Shown piece after piece: positions 49,044-60,476 of a DNA stretch of 64,000 nucleotides. The DNA is taken from the NCBI GenBank assembly GCA_037951105.1, contig JBAMJV010000865.1, positions 1-64,000 of the forward strand, written 5' to 3'. The notes below the pieces were generated by a model. The model saw only the letters and a program-made list of their open reading frames with translations. It did no database searches and was not told where the DNA came from. The DNA is from Echinarachnius parma (taxonomy: Eukaryota > Echinodermata > Echinoidea > Clypeasteroida > Echinarachniidae). The translations under genes were made by a program, and so were the position numbers. Within the stretch, counting starts at the first letter, position 1; each line of letters starts with the position of its first letter.

Positions 49044-51289
49044 CAGTGGCGTAGCGAGGGTCAAGTGATTGGGGGGGCACAGCTGCGAGGGAGCGTAGCG
49101 CCCGAGGGGGGGAGGGTGTGGGAGGGGGGTGTCCCCCCTCCCACGGTAGGGAGCTTTTGCAAATTTTTACTTGAAATAATGCAATTTGGTGCATACCTTG
49201 GAAGGAAATTTGATAATACTGAATTAAAGAAATCATTTCCCTCATGATAAAGTATACACACACAATCAAACCTACGTGTACACACACACCAGACTCAAAT
49301 ACTCTCACGCCGTATGCTTGTCTACATTTATTTGGGGGAGGGTGTGGGAGGGGGTTCACCCCCTCCCAATTTTTTAGAAATTTTTGAAATTGGTGTTTAA
49401 AATATCACTGTAGAAGTATGGTCATTATTGTCTTTATCATTGTCTTAATCATGGGTGTTAAAATGGTATATACCGTAAAACTCCGTGTATAAGACGCACT
49501 TTTTTTCCGTCGGAAAATTTTCAAAGTGGGGGTGCGTCTTATACACAGGTACAGCCCAAAAAAACAAAAAAAAAATTTTTTTTTTTTTTTTTAGAATTTT
49601 TTTTTGGGACACCCTGTAGTCATGTTTAATGCATATTACACTGGTCTAGGGCATGACAAGAGCTTGATATAAGGGGGAACATTTATCAAAATATGCCTTT
49701 TTCCTACATAAATGATAGTGGTTAGCAAAACAAAATGCAAGTTTTTAAGCAGTAACACTGCTACAATTGAATATTCAGATATTCATGAGTAGCAGCACTC
49801 ATTTAATATTCAATTTTCTAAACAGTGGTTCTACATTTTTCTCAACAAAAAAGTTATTAATGAATTTAGTATTTTGCATATTTAATGAGCATTGCTACCT
49901 CATGAATATATGAATATTCATGAAAAAAAATATTCTAAAAAAAAATTTAAAAAAAAAATTTTTTTTTTTTTTTTTTTTTTTTTTAGAAAGTTGGGGGTGC
50001 GTTTTATACACGAGTGCGACTTATACACGGAGTTTTACGGTAATAGTGAATCTACTCGTTACGTATTTTTAAACGGTAATAGCGAGGAAAGATTAAGCCC
50101 GTGAGATGGATCCACGTGATCCTGTATACTATAGAGCCATCGATATAGTCTAGGGCATTGAGCTTCAATGGAACTAAGCAAAAGTGGAGGGGAGACATTG
50201 CGAGGAAGCAAAGCGACCGATTGGGGGAGGGTGTGGGAGGGGGTGTCCCCCTCCCACAGTAGGGAGCTTTCGTATTTTGGGGCCTGAAATTGTGCTATTT
50301 GGTGCACACCTAAGACAGAAATTTCACGTAATATAAAGTATATAAGTATGGAACCAAACATACTTAATGACAAAGGAGTGGGACAATCTCCTCCCCTTTC
50401 TAATGTGGGGGACATAATATTCCAATTTTATTTGCATTCAGCGCATATGGACCGAATATATATTATTTCAAATTATTTTATTTTCCGATGATAGTGTGCT
50501 ATAGACATGATAGATGAGGGTCTAATAAATTTTGTATATATCAGTATTTCAGAATATGCGCGCGAAGCGCGCGGCAAAAATTAAGATTTACAGTCCTTTT
50601 CAAACTATAAAAAAACAGCTATGCTCGGGTCCCTTGAATTAGTTTCAGTAGGCCTATGCTCAACTGATGCAGATATCGACTCTGGAGAAGATGACTGGTG
50701 CTCCTTGAATCATGATCATCAACAATATGCCTAGATTATGCATCATGAATTAATGGAACGGGTGCATTTGGAGTGAAGAAATTAGTAAAAGAAGTTTGTC
50801 TTTACCTAGACATTTAGGACTACGTAGTGCAGCTATGCGCCTTTATAGCCTGCATGAAGGCGTCAAAATTATCTATAAAAGCGGGAGGCAGATTCAAGAT
50901 CCTAAAAGGGCCCTTGGTATGATAAACGATTTACCATGCTAGGAAGTTTGTTAGGCCTATACGCGCTCTATGTCTTCTGAAATGTGGTGAGCGTCGATCC
51001 TCGCGCACGGGACTGAAAATTTGCATAAGGCGCTATATTGGAAGGATTCTTCAAACTGATATAGGCGCGCTATTGCTAGTACTCTAGGGAACGACTGTTA
51101 TGTTCTTGGTTATTATCGTTGATAATGATTATTATCACACATTAAATAAAACGTGATAATAATGAATGATATACATTGTAGACACATTTGGCTTCATGTC
51201 GGGTCGTCATTTTTTTTTTTTTTTTTTTTGCCAAACGATTGGGGGGGCACGTGCCCCCCCATGCCCCCCCCCCCATAGCTACGCCACTG
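49044..51289. mobile_element. Non-autonomous hAT-type transposon, 2.2 kb
   Basis: CAGTGGCGTAGC and its perfect inverse GCTACGCCACTG form the ends, with an exact 8-bp target duplication ATGAAGAC (49036-49043 and 51290-51297). End sequence and 8-bp duplication are classic hAT. No transposase is present. Internal bases about 49440-50630, minus the nested MITE, match in reverse the two flanks of the giant palindrome (60470-60050 and 55210-54955). GAGGGTGTGGGAGGGGGTGT blocks also recur at 62500 and 62770. Confidence 0.85.
49473..50040. mobile_element. MITE nested in the hAT element, TA target
   Basis: CCGTAAAACTCCGTGTATAA and TTATACACGGAGTTTTACGG are perfect inverted ends bordered by TA (49471-49472 and 50041-50042). 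The inside holds poly(T)/poly(A) and TGAATATTCATGA words. It is absent from the related sequence near 60440, so it inserted later. Confidence 0.85.
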
Positions 51290-51297
51290 ATGAAGAC

Positions 51298-51915
51298 AGA
51301 GTGAGAAAGCATGGTTTGTGTGCTAGTGTGTACATGTATGCAGTAAAACGCCACGAGGTCCAGAATAGAGACAAAGAGATTCTTATCTGAGTGGAGTTGA
51401 AACAGCTAGGACCAGCGAGACAGGAAATGACTTCAATGTTATGTAAACAAGTTGAGGTAAAGTTTCACTGGTAGAGGATGGCTAGTCTGTTGTTCAGACT
51501 GTGAAGCGAGTCCCTACACCAGCGTTTGGCTCCCCTTTCATTACATTGATTTGCTGAATTGTCGTAGTGCAATGCATTGTCTATCCTTCCACCTGTACTT
51601 CCACCTGAGCTTGCCTTTGAGGAAATGTTGCTATTTCGGCAAAATACTACTTTTTTCCCTGTTTTGGACAATTATAATTTTTCATAACGTGAAGTTTATG
51701 CATACTTCCACCTCTTTAATTAAAATAAGTTTTAGTCAGGATCAAGTCAACACAAGTTCGTAACAATTCTAAATCTTTTTTTCATATCAACTAAACAAGT
51801 TCATCTACAGTATGATCAATCCATCCTTAGACTGAATAGATCCATTCTGTTTTCATTCTTCATTACATTCATTCATTGAATCAAATTTCATGAATCATTA
51901 CAATTTAGTTTACTT
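51298..51915. other. Stretch without recognised features
   Basis: Continuation of the sequence interrupted by the hAT element. No gene, no terminal repeats and no RNA motif seen. Confidence 0.4.
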
Positions 51916-52725
51916 ATGTTACGATAACCTAACCAGGCGCCGTACGTATGTAGTACGGCGCCTGTCATACTGAGGTGTGTATACCGTGATGGTAACACTT
52001 TATATAGGCTTTAACGGCAAACACACTTATAAAAAAAAAACATACTTTAAATAACATACAATGTATCTCGGTTCATACTTACGAATTATGTTATGCATGG
52101 ACATCAATGATCCAAATCGTAAAATGTCTGATGCTCCATTCGTTTTATTTATACTGAAATTTACTATAAAACTGGCAAGATTACAGAAGTGACGAAAATG
52201 GTATCCGAATTTGTTCGCTGCATGCAATATCAGGTGATCGAAAACTTGTCGGCAATGCGCGAGGTCGCAGGTCAAACTTTGGCGTACGATCCTGGATGTG
52301 CGCGCGTTCTGTACAGCGATTGATCCATTTCTGCGTGCGCGATACACCCCTGTACACGGTACATGTGAGTACGGTACCAGTCCCTGGCTTATTGTATTAG
52401 TCAACCGATCGCCACTTACGCGCGGAATACCTCCTATCCCAGCATGCATTGCCGACGAGTTTTCGGTCACCTGACATTGCATGCAGCGAACAAAAACAAA
52501 GGATATAACAGTCATCATCAATTTGAGGTAAGTTATCATTCTTTTGCAACAAATTAAATAGCATGCAAGGTAGGTTGAAGGTTTAATTCATGTCTAGAAC
52601 TAAAAAAAAATAGTTATAATAGATGTAAAGTTGTTGAAACCACCCGTCGCAAAATTTCTCAAAATTGTTTAACGTCTCGTCGTCACAGCGCCATACTTCG
52701 TACGGCGCTGATCAGTTAATGTTAC
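51916..52725. mobile_element. Unclassified inverted-repeat element with subterminal hairpins
   Basis: Near both ends are hairpins built on GGCGCCGTAC (51937-51965, perfect 11-bp stem; 52687-52710, imperfect) in inverted order, and GTTACGATAAC at the left resembles the complement of GTTAATGTTAC at the right. A second inverted pair, GTTCGCTGCATGCAAT, lies inside at 52214-52262 and 52446-52495, perhaps a nested MITE. A 170-residue - strand frame crosses this palindrome and is not convincing. Confidence 0.45.
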
Positions 52726-53380
52726 GAGTACTTATGTACATTCTTCATACGTTGACAGTTGTTCTGAACTTCTGTTCTGATCATTCACACTTAATTACAG
52801 TGATGTTCATCATTTTGTTTAAATTCACTCAAATTAATAAAAATAAGACAAAGTCCAATTTATTTCCATTCATGTTCATTCTCATTCAATGTTTGAAAAT
52901 TTGTCTTATTTGATGAAGGCAGACTTGACCAGAAGAAGTACAAGAAGGACAAATGTCAATGGCAATGGCTAAATAATATCAATGTCAATGGCAAATTCAC
53001 AATTTACTGTTGAATTGCTTATTGTGTACCTAAACTGTTTGAACAAACAATAACTTTAAATCGAATGCGTGGGACAGAAGTAACTGCTAAGACCTGAGAA
53101 TCTTCAGTATACAAAACAAAATAATGCTAAATTAAACAAGAGAATAAACTCTCTACTCACGTTATCTGTAATTAGTATCACTTCTTGGCATTCCTGGCAG
53201 AAATCTGAAGGGAAAATCGCCAAATTAGCCAAAGCTAAGCCTAAAAGAATAAAAACAAATTCCACGACCAAAATAAATTGACGGCAAATGAACTCTATTC
53301 ATGTTTTGACAAGTTAAATTTACCGCAAGTAGAGTGACGTCACGTCCGATCACAGCACGGCATTATCTTTTTCGTACTAG
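52726..53380. other. Stretch without recognised features
   Basis: AT-rich sequence with no persuasive frame or repeat ends. The satellite follows. Confidence 0.4.
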
Positions 53381-53393
53381 AGTAGTGGTGACC

Positions 53394-53905
53394 CAGGTGG
53401 TGGCGGTGGTGGTGGTGGTAGAGGTGGTGGTGGTGGTGGTGGTGGAGGTGGTGGTGGTTGTGGTGGTGGTAGTGGTGGTGTTGGGGGTAGTGGTGGTGGT
53501 GGTGGTGGTGGTGGTGGTGGTGGTGGTGGTGGTGGTGGTGGAGGATGGTGGTGGTGGTGGTGGTGGTGGTGGTGGTAGAGGTGGTGGTGGTGGTGGTGGT
53601 GGAGGTGGTGGTGGTGGTGGTAGTGGTGGTGTTGGGGGTAGTGGTGGTGGGGGTGGTGGTGGTGGTGGTGGTGGTGGTGGTGGTGGTGGTGGTGGTGGTG
53701 GTGGTGGTGGTGGTGGTGGTGGTGGTGGTGGTGGTGGTGGTGGTGGTGGAGGTGGTAATGTTTGCGGTGGTGGTGGTGGTGGTGGTGGTGGGGGTAGTGG
53801 TGGTGGTGGTGGTGGTGGTGGTGGGGGTAGTGGTGGTGGTGGTGGGGGTAGTGGTGGTGGTGGTGGTGGGGGTAGTGGTGGTGGTGGTGGTGGTGATGGT
53901 GGTGC
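53394..53905 (+). repeat. GGT/GGTGGT satellite, about 0.5 kb
   Basis: Nearly uninterrupted GGT units with occasional GTA, GAG and GGG changes. Every frame on both strands is open as poly-Gly, poly-Val, poly-Trp-like, poly-Pro, poly-Thr or poly-His, which is why long frames appear; none is a gene. The G-rich strand is + throughout. Confidence 0.95.
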
Positions 53906-53906
53906 C

Positions 53907-54350
53907 CGGGGGGGGGGGGGCACTCATGTATAATGTAAGACGGGTTGTGCCGCTTAAAAGAATCCCGTTTTCCGATTGCCGCTCTAAAGATACCCGATTT
54001 TCAAAAATTGCCGCTCCATAGACCCCCGGAATGACTTGGCTAGGTAGTTGAGTAGCGCCAAGTCCATTATTCTTCTTCTAGTCAGCTCTTTGGACCACCA
54101 TTTGAGCCTTTTTGAAGGTTTCCGTAGATCTTTGGTAGCTCCAAGTCTATGTATTTTGTAGTTTTAGTCTGCTCCTTAGACCCCTTAACTCCCGTTTCAG
54201 GGTTTTTGTAGCACGAAAGACCCTATATTTTTTGCTTGTAGTCAGCTCTTATAAAGACCTCCATTTCAGAGTTCCGTGCGGGCGTGCGGCACACCCCCGT
54301 CAAAAAAAATAATTAGAGTGCCGCCCCCCCCCCCCCCCCCCCCCCCCCGG
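53907..54350. mobile_element. GGGGGGCACTC-type MITE
   Basis: It opens CCCGGGGGGGGGGGCACTCATG and closes with GTGCCGCCCCC and a C run. Between them GTTGTGCCGC, TTGCCGCTC and GCGGCACACCCCCG repeat in both orientations. This resembles G-rich-ended MITEs common in marine deuterostome genomes. Confidence 0.5.
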
Positions 54351-55224
54351 GTGGTGGTGGAGGTGGAGTACGTGGGCTTATCATCAGGAATCCCATTCCA
54401 AATTATACTACCTGCATATGATATCTAGTATTATATGGATTGTTTACCAACCTCAGATTTTATTATAGCTGGCTTATAATTTAGGCTTTGTTTTAATATA
54501 GTATACATTTATACAGATCCAATTGCAATTTGTATGCCAATTTATGATAACGAAATAAAGGGCTAATTAATTATACTTATGTTCCCTGATAGGTCCTTTG
54601 AAACAGATTCACGTACTACTTTCTTTTGTAACAACAATACAGATTGTATATGTGTACCACAGACTTATACCATAAGTCTAATGCCAAATACATAGTCCTT
54701 TAGCTATTATCTATTACGCAGAAGAAGAAGATAATTATATTATAATTGTAACACAGGGGCGTCGATCCTGGGGGGGGGGGGGGGGAGGGGGGGGCAGGGG
54801 GGCGGTCGCCCCCCAATGAAAATATTGGGGGGCGAACATATCATTTCGCCCCCCCCCCCCAATAATTCCGAAAATGAGGAAGAAAAAAATCGAGAGATAT
54901 AATGCCAAAGAGGGGAAAGACACATTTATCAATAATTAATCTTCAATATAGCCGTTTTTTAGTTTGAAAAGGACTGTAAATCTCTTTTTTTGCCGCGCGC
55001 TTCGCGCGCATACGGTTTCTCACATTGCAAGTTTCATTTTGGTTGCGGGAACTCAGCTTTCGAAATGTGTTGGGCAGTGTAATTTCTCAAACGCACGCCT
55101 CAAACGAAGTTTATTAAACCCTCATCTATAGATAGCACACCGTCACAGAAAATAAAATAATCTGAAATATATCTTTCAGTCAATTCGGTCCATATGCGCT
55201 GAACGCAAATCAAATTGGAATATC

Positions 55225-58200
55225 ATTAGTCTAGTCGGAATGGGGGGTTCCCATGCACCCAAAAGATATATTTTTTTAACTTACATTTTTGTAAACCTGA
55301 ATGTGTCTAGTTAAAGAATTTTGATGTTACCAAGACCAAATCGTGTCCCATGGGTGTGTTTGGCGGCCATCTTTGACACCATGTTGGAGTTCAATGGAAA
55401 AAAGTGTAACTAACTCAAATGTTGAATAACGGGCCATAACAAGAACATTGAACATGTATTTAGGGATAGTTGGCAACGAGGGATTATTTTTAAATAAAAT
55501 TACAATATTTAAACCAATTTGAATACGTAATTTAGCGATGATCGTGGTGGCCATCTTGAATTTTTACAAAAAAATACGATTTTCTAATATATCTCTTGGA
55601 ATATATCTAATAAAAAGACTAATATAAATGAGTGTTCATATAATGCATCATGGGCTATTTGATCAATATGTTCTAGTTCATAATTCAATCATATAAATTC
55701 AAACAGGAGGTATTGGCCGCCATTTTGTGCCACTCTTGGCCACCATGTTGGATTTCATTGAAATACGTGTAAATTGCTTATGTTTTAATTAGGGTCATAC
55801 AAAGACAAATTAACACTTTGTATGTGAGTGAAATGGCAACGAGGGATTAGTTAAAGTATAATTATAATAATTCAATTAATTTGAATGCACAATTCGGCTG
55901 CCATATTGGATTTTGGTGAAAAAAAAACATATTTTTATACATATTTTGGGATTAAATGAAATAAACGGAAAATACAAAACAAATGAACATGCTTTTTGAT
56001 AATTTGGCAACTAGGGATGATTACAAATGATAATTTAAGTTATTTGTATGCCTGCCATCTTGGCAGCCATCTTGGATTTTAATGAAAATATGTATATGTA
56101 CATAAATTATCTTTCTAAATAAGTACCATGCATTCAAGTCCAATGATCACATTTTTTGTATGAGAGTTATTGATAGATATAGCATTGAATCATGATGTCA
56201 GAATTATAAAACCCCCAATTCGGGATTTGGTAGCCACCTTGGTGGCCATCTTTGATTTAACCGATCTCCAATCATCTGCTTTAGCAGAGCATGGCAGACT
56301 TTTGCCATGCCTTGAAATACATCAGACATGTGAATTGCCTGAACATGCTGAAGGTGGACTGAGTGAAGTCAGATCCCTCCGGAAATTTGGAACCGACCGT
56401 AAATATGTACTGGGCCAAGAGCCGAGAGTGTATCCACATTCAGCTAAATCTTTACCTTCAGCGAAAGTGTCATATACTTCTCTAGTACAAATGAGGTGTC
56501 CAATAGCTGATAGACGCGTGAGGACTGGTGAGAACCAGTTGGCAGCTGTTTGGATGTCAACGATTGCATGATCAGCGACCAAAATGCAGAAACGCTCAGT
56601 ATCTTGGGAACATATTGGTTGGTCAATGACTTCACCACATGTCACACGAATGGTCTTAGCAATCCATTTTATAAGGATGTCCGAAAATCACATGAAACAT
56701 CACATGATTTCTAACTCCTAGGTCTGCCTATCAATTGAGAGGACTCTAAGAACAATGGATCATTGGTGCAATGCTATTTCTGTGGGCAGAACAAAGCATC
56801 ATTAGTGATCTTCATCGTCCAAGACACTAACAATTCACTGTCGAGAGACCCCAAAGGGGTGTACATCCAGGACGGCATCAACGTCTGGTAAAATTCAAGG
56901 CTGAATCCTACACAAATGTGACAAAAAGAACACATTCCTATCCCTGGAATAAAGTTAGAAGAAATCACTGCAGAGCCATCTGGGAACAAGATCCTGCTTT
57001 TACGTGGGCGGTTATTGTGACCTATCAGACCATTGGAACGACCCTTCAAGATGAGAGGTCCAAGACGGACTGGTCGACTGATCATGATGACAGTGGCCAT
57101 GAGTGACCAAGATTAACGATCTTTTGGACAAGCCTAGCTCTCTTCAAGCAAATGGTCTAGAATTGGATGCATTAAGATAAGATCAGGTTCAATGAGACCT
57201 CAGTGACATATGTTGAACCAAAAGACTCCAACTATGATTGATTCGGCACATGAAATACAACTACGGGATCACATGCAAGGGGCGGAAGACTGACAGTTAT
57301 CTAGTGTTCTTCAATCAACATGTCTTGAATGTATTTTAGGAAAGTTGAATGTATGTTTAATTTTGGTTCAGTTTCAGGAAATCACTGTCTATCCGACATC
57401 CACATCTGCATCGCAGGCAAACAGTCGTAGATCTTCTGGCATGCAGCAAGGTCTGACCCACCATGGCTTGAAGGCAACTTAGAGTGGAGTATCGTCTACG
57501 TAGAGATGATAACCCCCTTCGTGATGCTTTGCAATGTCCCTAGGTTAAGTGTGAATGGTGAATTGGATAGGTCCAGGGACGGACCCATGATGGAACGTAA
57601 CAACCCAAGTTCCGTTTTCCGATGTAGAGTGCTGCTAGGGCCGCGATAGATTGGAATTTGATCTAGATTTCTGGCATATTTTCCCTTGTTTTTGTGTATG
57701 TTTCATGTTCCGAATCAATAATGGTGGTCTTTTAGTTCAACATCTGTAACTCAGGTCTCATTGAACCTGATTTCATCTTAATGAATCCTTGTGGCCATTG
57801 TAAAACCATATTTTGATTGAAAGAGGGCCCGTGTGGAATAGCGGCAGTCTTGGCCACTCATGGCCACTGCCAGCATGATCAGTCGAACGGTCTGTCTTAC
57901 ACCTCTTCTTCTTCTTCTTCTTCTTCTTCTTCTTCTTCTTGTTACTGGAAACAAACTCCGCATGATCAGATGATGCGGATATACAGTTGCAGGTTACCTC
58001 TCAAGGCTCTCATCTCACGATAACCGCCAATGTAGAATCAGGATTTTATTCACAGATGGCTTTGCAGTGTCTTCTTCTAACTTGATTCCAGGGTTATGAG
58101 TGTGTACTTTTTGTCATTTTTGTGTACGTTTCAGCCTGTGCTCCTCTTTTGAGTCTCGCGTCAGTATGGTCATTGTCATTTAGGCCGTCTCCATTGATAG

Positions 58201-60037
58201 GATGGGCTAGGTGTAAGAAATCATGTGATGTTTCATAACATGTGCTTTTCAGATATCTTTTTTTTTTTTTTTTTTATTGTTAACATGGTTAAGGCCATTG
58301 GTGTGGCAGGTGGTGATGGAGTCACTGCCAGTCCGGTACGGCCCCATTAGAGGTGTTTCTGCATCATGGTCGCTGATCAGTAATGTGCAATCATTGACAT
58401 TCAAACAGATGCGAACAGGTCCTCACCTTACGCGTTGATAAGGTATTACATCAGCGACCTTGTGGATTAAATTTGTCTTCTCTTGCTGAGGTGGCTTAGG
58501 AGTGTCATCTACACAATTATCCCAGGCTCTTGCACACCTTGTTGGCTTGGTGCGGGTCAGTGCGTATGCATTTGTGATACAGGGGTTATACGTACATGTA
58601 CGTTTTGAATCCTGGCATGGATTAGATGACTCCCTGGAAGTCATTATCCATGAGGATAAAATAATGACAAATTACAAATAGCAACATAATGACAACCTTG
58701 CATGAATCAAAATGAAGTAAACAGCACAGGTGGGAGCATGCTACAGGTGGTGAAACCCAACTGTGATGCCACCAGCCGTTATTGGACACCTCCTTCGTAC
58801 AAGAGAAGTATGACACTTTCACTGAAGGTAAAGCTTTAAATGAATGTGGATACACTCTGGGCTCTTGGCCCAGTATACATTTATGGTCGGTTCCAAATTT
58901 CCAGAGGGATCTGACTTCACTCAGCCCACCTTCAACTAATTCACATGTCCGATGTATTTCAAGGCGAGGCAAAATTCTGCCAATGCTCTGCTAAAGCAGA
59001 TGAATGGAGATCGGTTAAGTCAAAGATGGCCGCCAAAGTGCCTACCAAAACCCATATGTGGGGTTGTATATTCTGAGATCATACATCAATAAACTATCAT
59101 ACAGAAAATGTGATTGTTTGACTTGAATTTACGGTACTTATTTAGAAAGATAATTTATTTCGCCTACATATAGATTTGTTCATTAAAATCCAAGATGGCT
59201 GCCAAGATGGCAGGCATGCAAATAACTTAAATTATATTTTGTAATCATCCCTAGTTGCGAAATTATCAAAAACCATGTTTATTTCTTTTTTATTTTCTGT
59301 TTATTTCATTTATCTTACAAGATATATGAAAATATTTTTTTTTCACCAAAATCCAAGATGGCTGCCAAATTATGCATTCAAATTAGTTGAATCATTATAA
59401 TTATACTTGAAACTAATCCCTTCTTACCATTTCACACATATAAAATATGTTAATATGTCGTTATATGACCCTACTTCAGACATAAGCAATTTATATGTAT
59501 TTCAATGAAATCCAACATGGTCGCCAAGAGTGGCACAAAATGGCGGCCAAGACCCCCTGTTTGAATTCATATGATTGAATTATGAACAAGAATATATTGA
59601 TAAAATATTCCATGATGCATTTCATGAACAGTCATGTTTATTGGTCTTTTTAATAGGTATATTCCAAAAGATATATTTGAAAATCGTCTTTTTTTGTCAA
59701 AATCCAAGATGGCCACCACGATGATCGCCAAATTACGTTATCAAATTAGTTTAATCACTTATATATTACCATTAAGTAATCCCTCGTTGCCAACCATCCC
59801 TAAATACATGTTCAATTTTCTTTTCATGTCCCGTTATTCAACATTTAGGTAAGTTACACTTTTTCCCATTGAAATCCAACATGGTGTCCAAGATGGCCGC
59901 CAAACACACCCATGGGACACGATTTGGTCTTGGTAACATCAAAATTCTTTAACTAGACACATTCAGGTTTACAAAAATGTATGTTAAAAAAATATATCTT
60001 TTGGGTGCATGGGACCCCCCTGTTCCTCCCCTACTAC
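55225..60037. mobile_element. Giant foldback element, 4.8 kb palindrome
   Basis: GGGGGGTTCCCATGCACCCA at the left and its inverse TGGGTGCATGGGACCCCCC at the right begin arms of over 1.25 kb with high similarity (55240-56515 against 60020-58780). Further inverted matches continue inward: 56680-56730 against 58195-58245, 57040-57110 against 57845-57900, 57140-57220 against 57715-57790. The centre lies near 57450-57500. The right arm has an extra insert at about 58434-58780. Each arm holds six degenerate units of about 170 bp with AAGATGGC. Matching open frames in both arms (GYTLGSWPS on the strand reading outward) have no recognised family. No transposase identified. Confidence 0.75.
57903..57940 (+). 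repeat. (CTT)n microsatellite
   Basis: About a dozen CTT units within the right arm of the palindrome; absent from the matching left-arm position, so it expanded after the arms formed. Confidence 0.9.
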
Positions 60038-60476
60038 ATGTCCCCCCACATTTGAAAGTGGAGGAGATTGTCCCCCTCCCTTTGTCATTATGTATGTTTG
60101 GTTCCATACTTATATACTTCATATTACGTGAAATTTCTGTCTCAGGTGTGCACCAAATCGCACAATTTCACGCCCCAAAATACAAAAGCTCCCTACTGTG
60201 GGAGGGGGACATCCCCTCCCACACCCTCCCCCGCTCGGTCGCTTCGCTTCCTCGCAATGTCTCCCCTCCACTTTTGAGAAGTTGTTGACGCCCTTGCTTA
60301 GTTTCATGGGAGCCCAATGCCCTAGACTATATCGATGGTTCTTTAGTATACAGGATCACGTGGATCCATCTCATGCAAGGCTCAATCTTTTCCTCGCTAT
60401 GCTCTTTAAAAATACGTTACGAGTAGGTTCACTATTTTATACAATTTTAACACCCATGATAGGAGTTGCAAATGTC

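Larger units (their letters stand above)
54755..60470. mobile_element. hAT-like copy interrupted by a giant palindrome
   Basis: Near 54755 CAGGGGCGTCGATCCTGGG looks like a hAT terminal end. From about 54955 the sequence is the reverse of hAT interior 50630-50400, and 60050-60470 the reverse of 50410-49440. The two parts are contiguous in the 49-51 kb element, so the segment between them (about 55225-60037) is an insertion. The far hAT end is not clearly seen. Confidence 0.6.

Noticed and set aside
52027-52539. 170-residue - strand frame
   Set aside because: It spans an inverted repeat of a MITE-like element and has no recognisable domain.
53334-54021. Overlapping 150-200 residue frames of poly-Gly, poly-Val, poly-Thr and poly-Pro
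   Set aside because: They are all the GGT satellite read in different frames; no start context, domain or splice support.
56170-56645. Candidate transposase or host gene in the palindrome
   Set aside because: Frames are open in both arms, but I recognise no catalytic motif or family, so no function is assigned.
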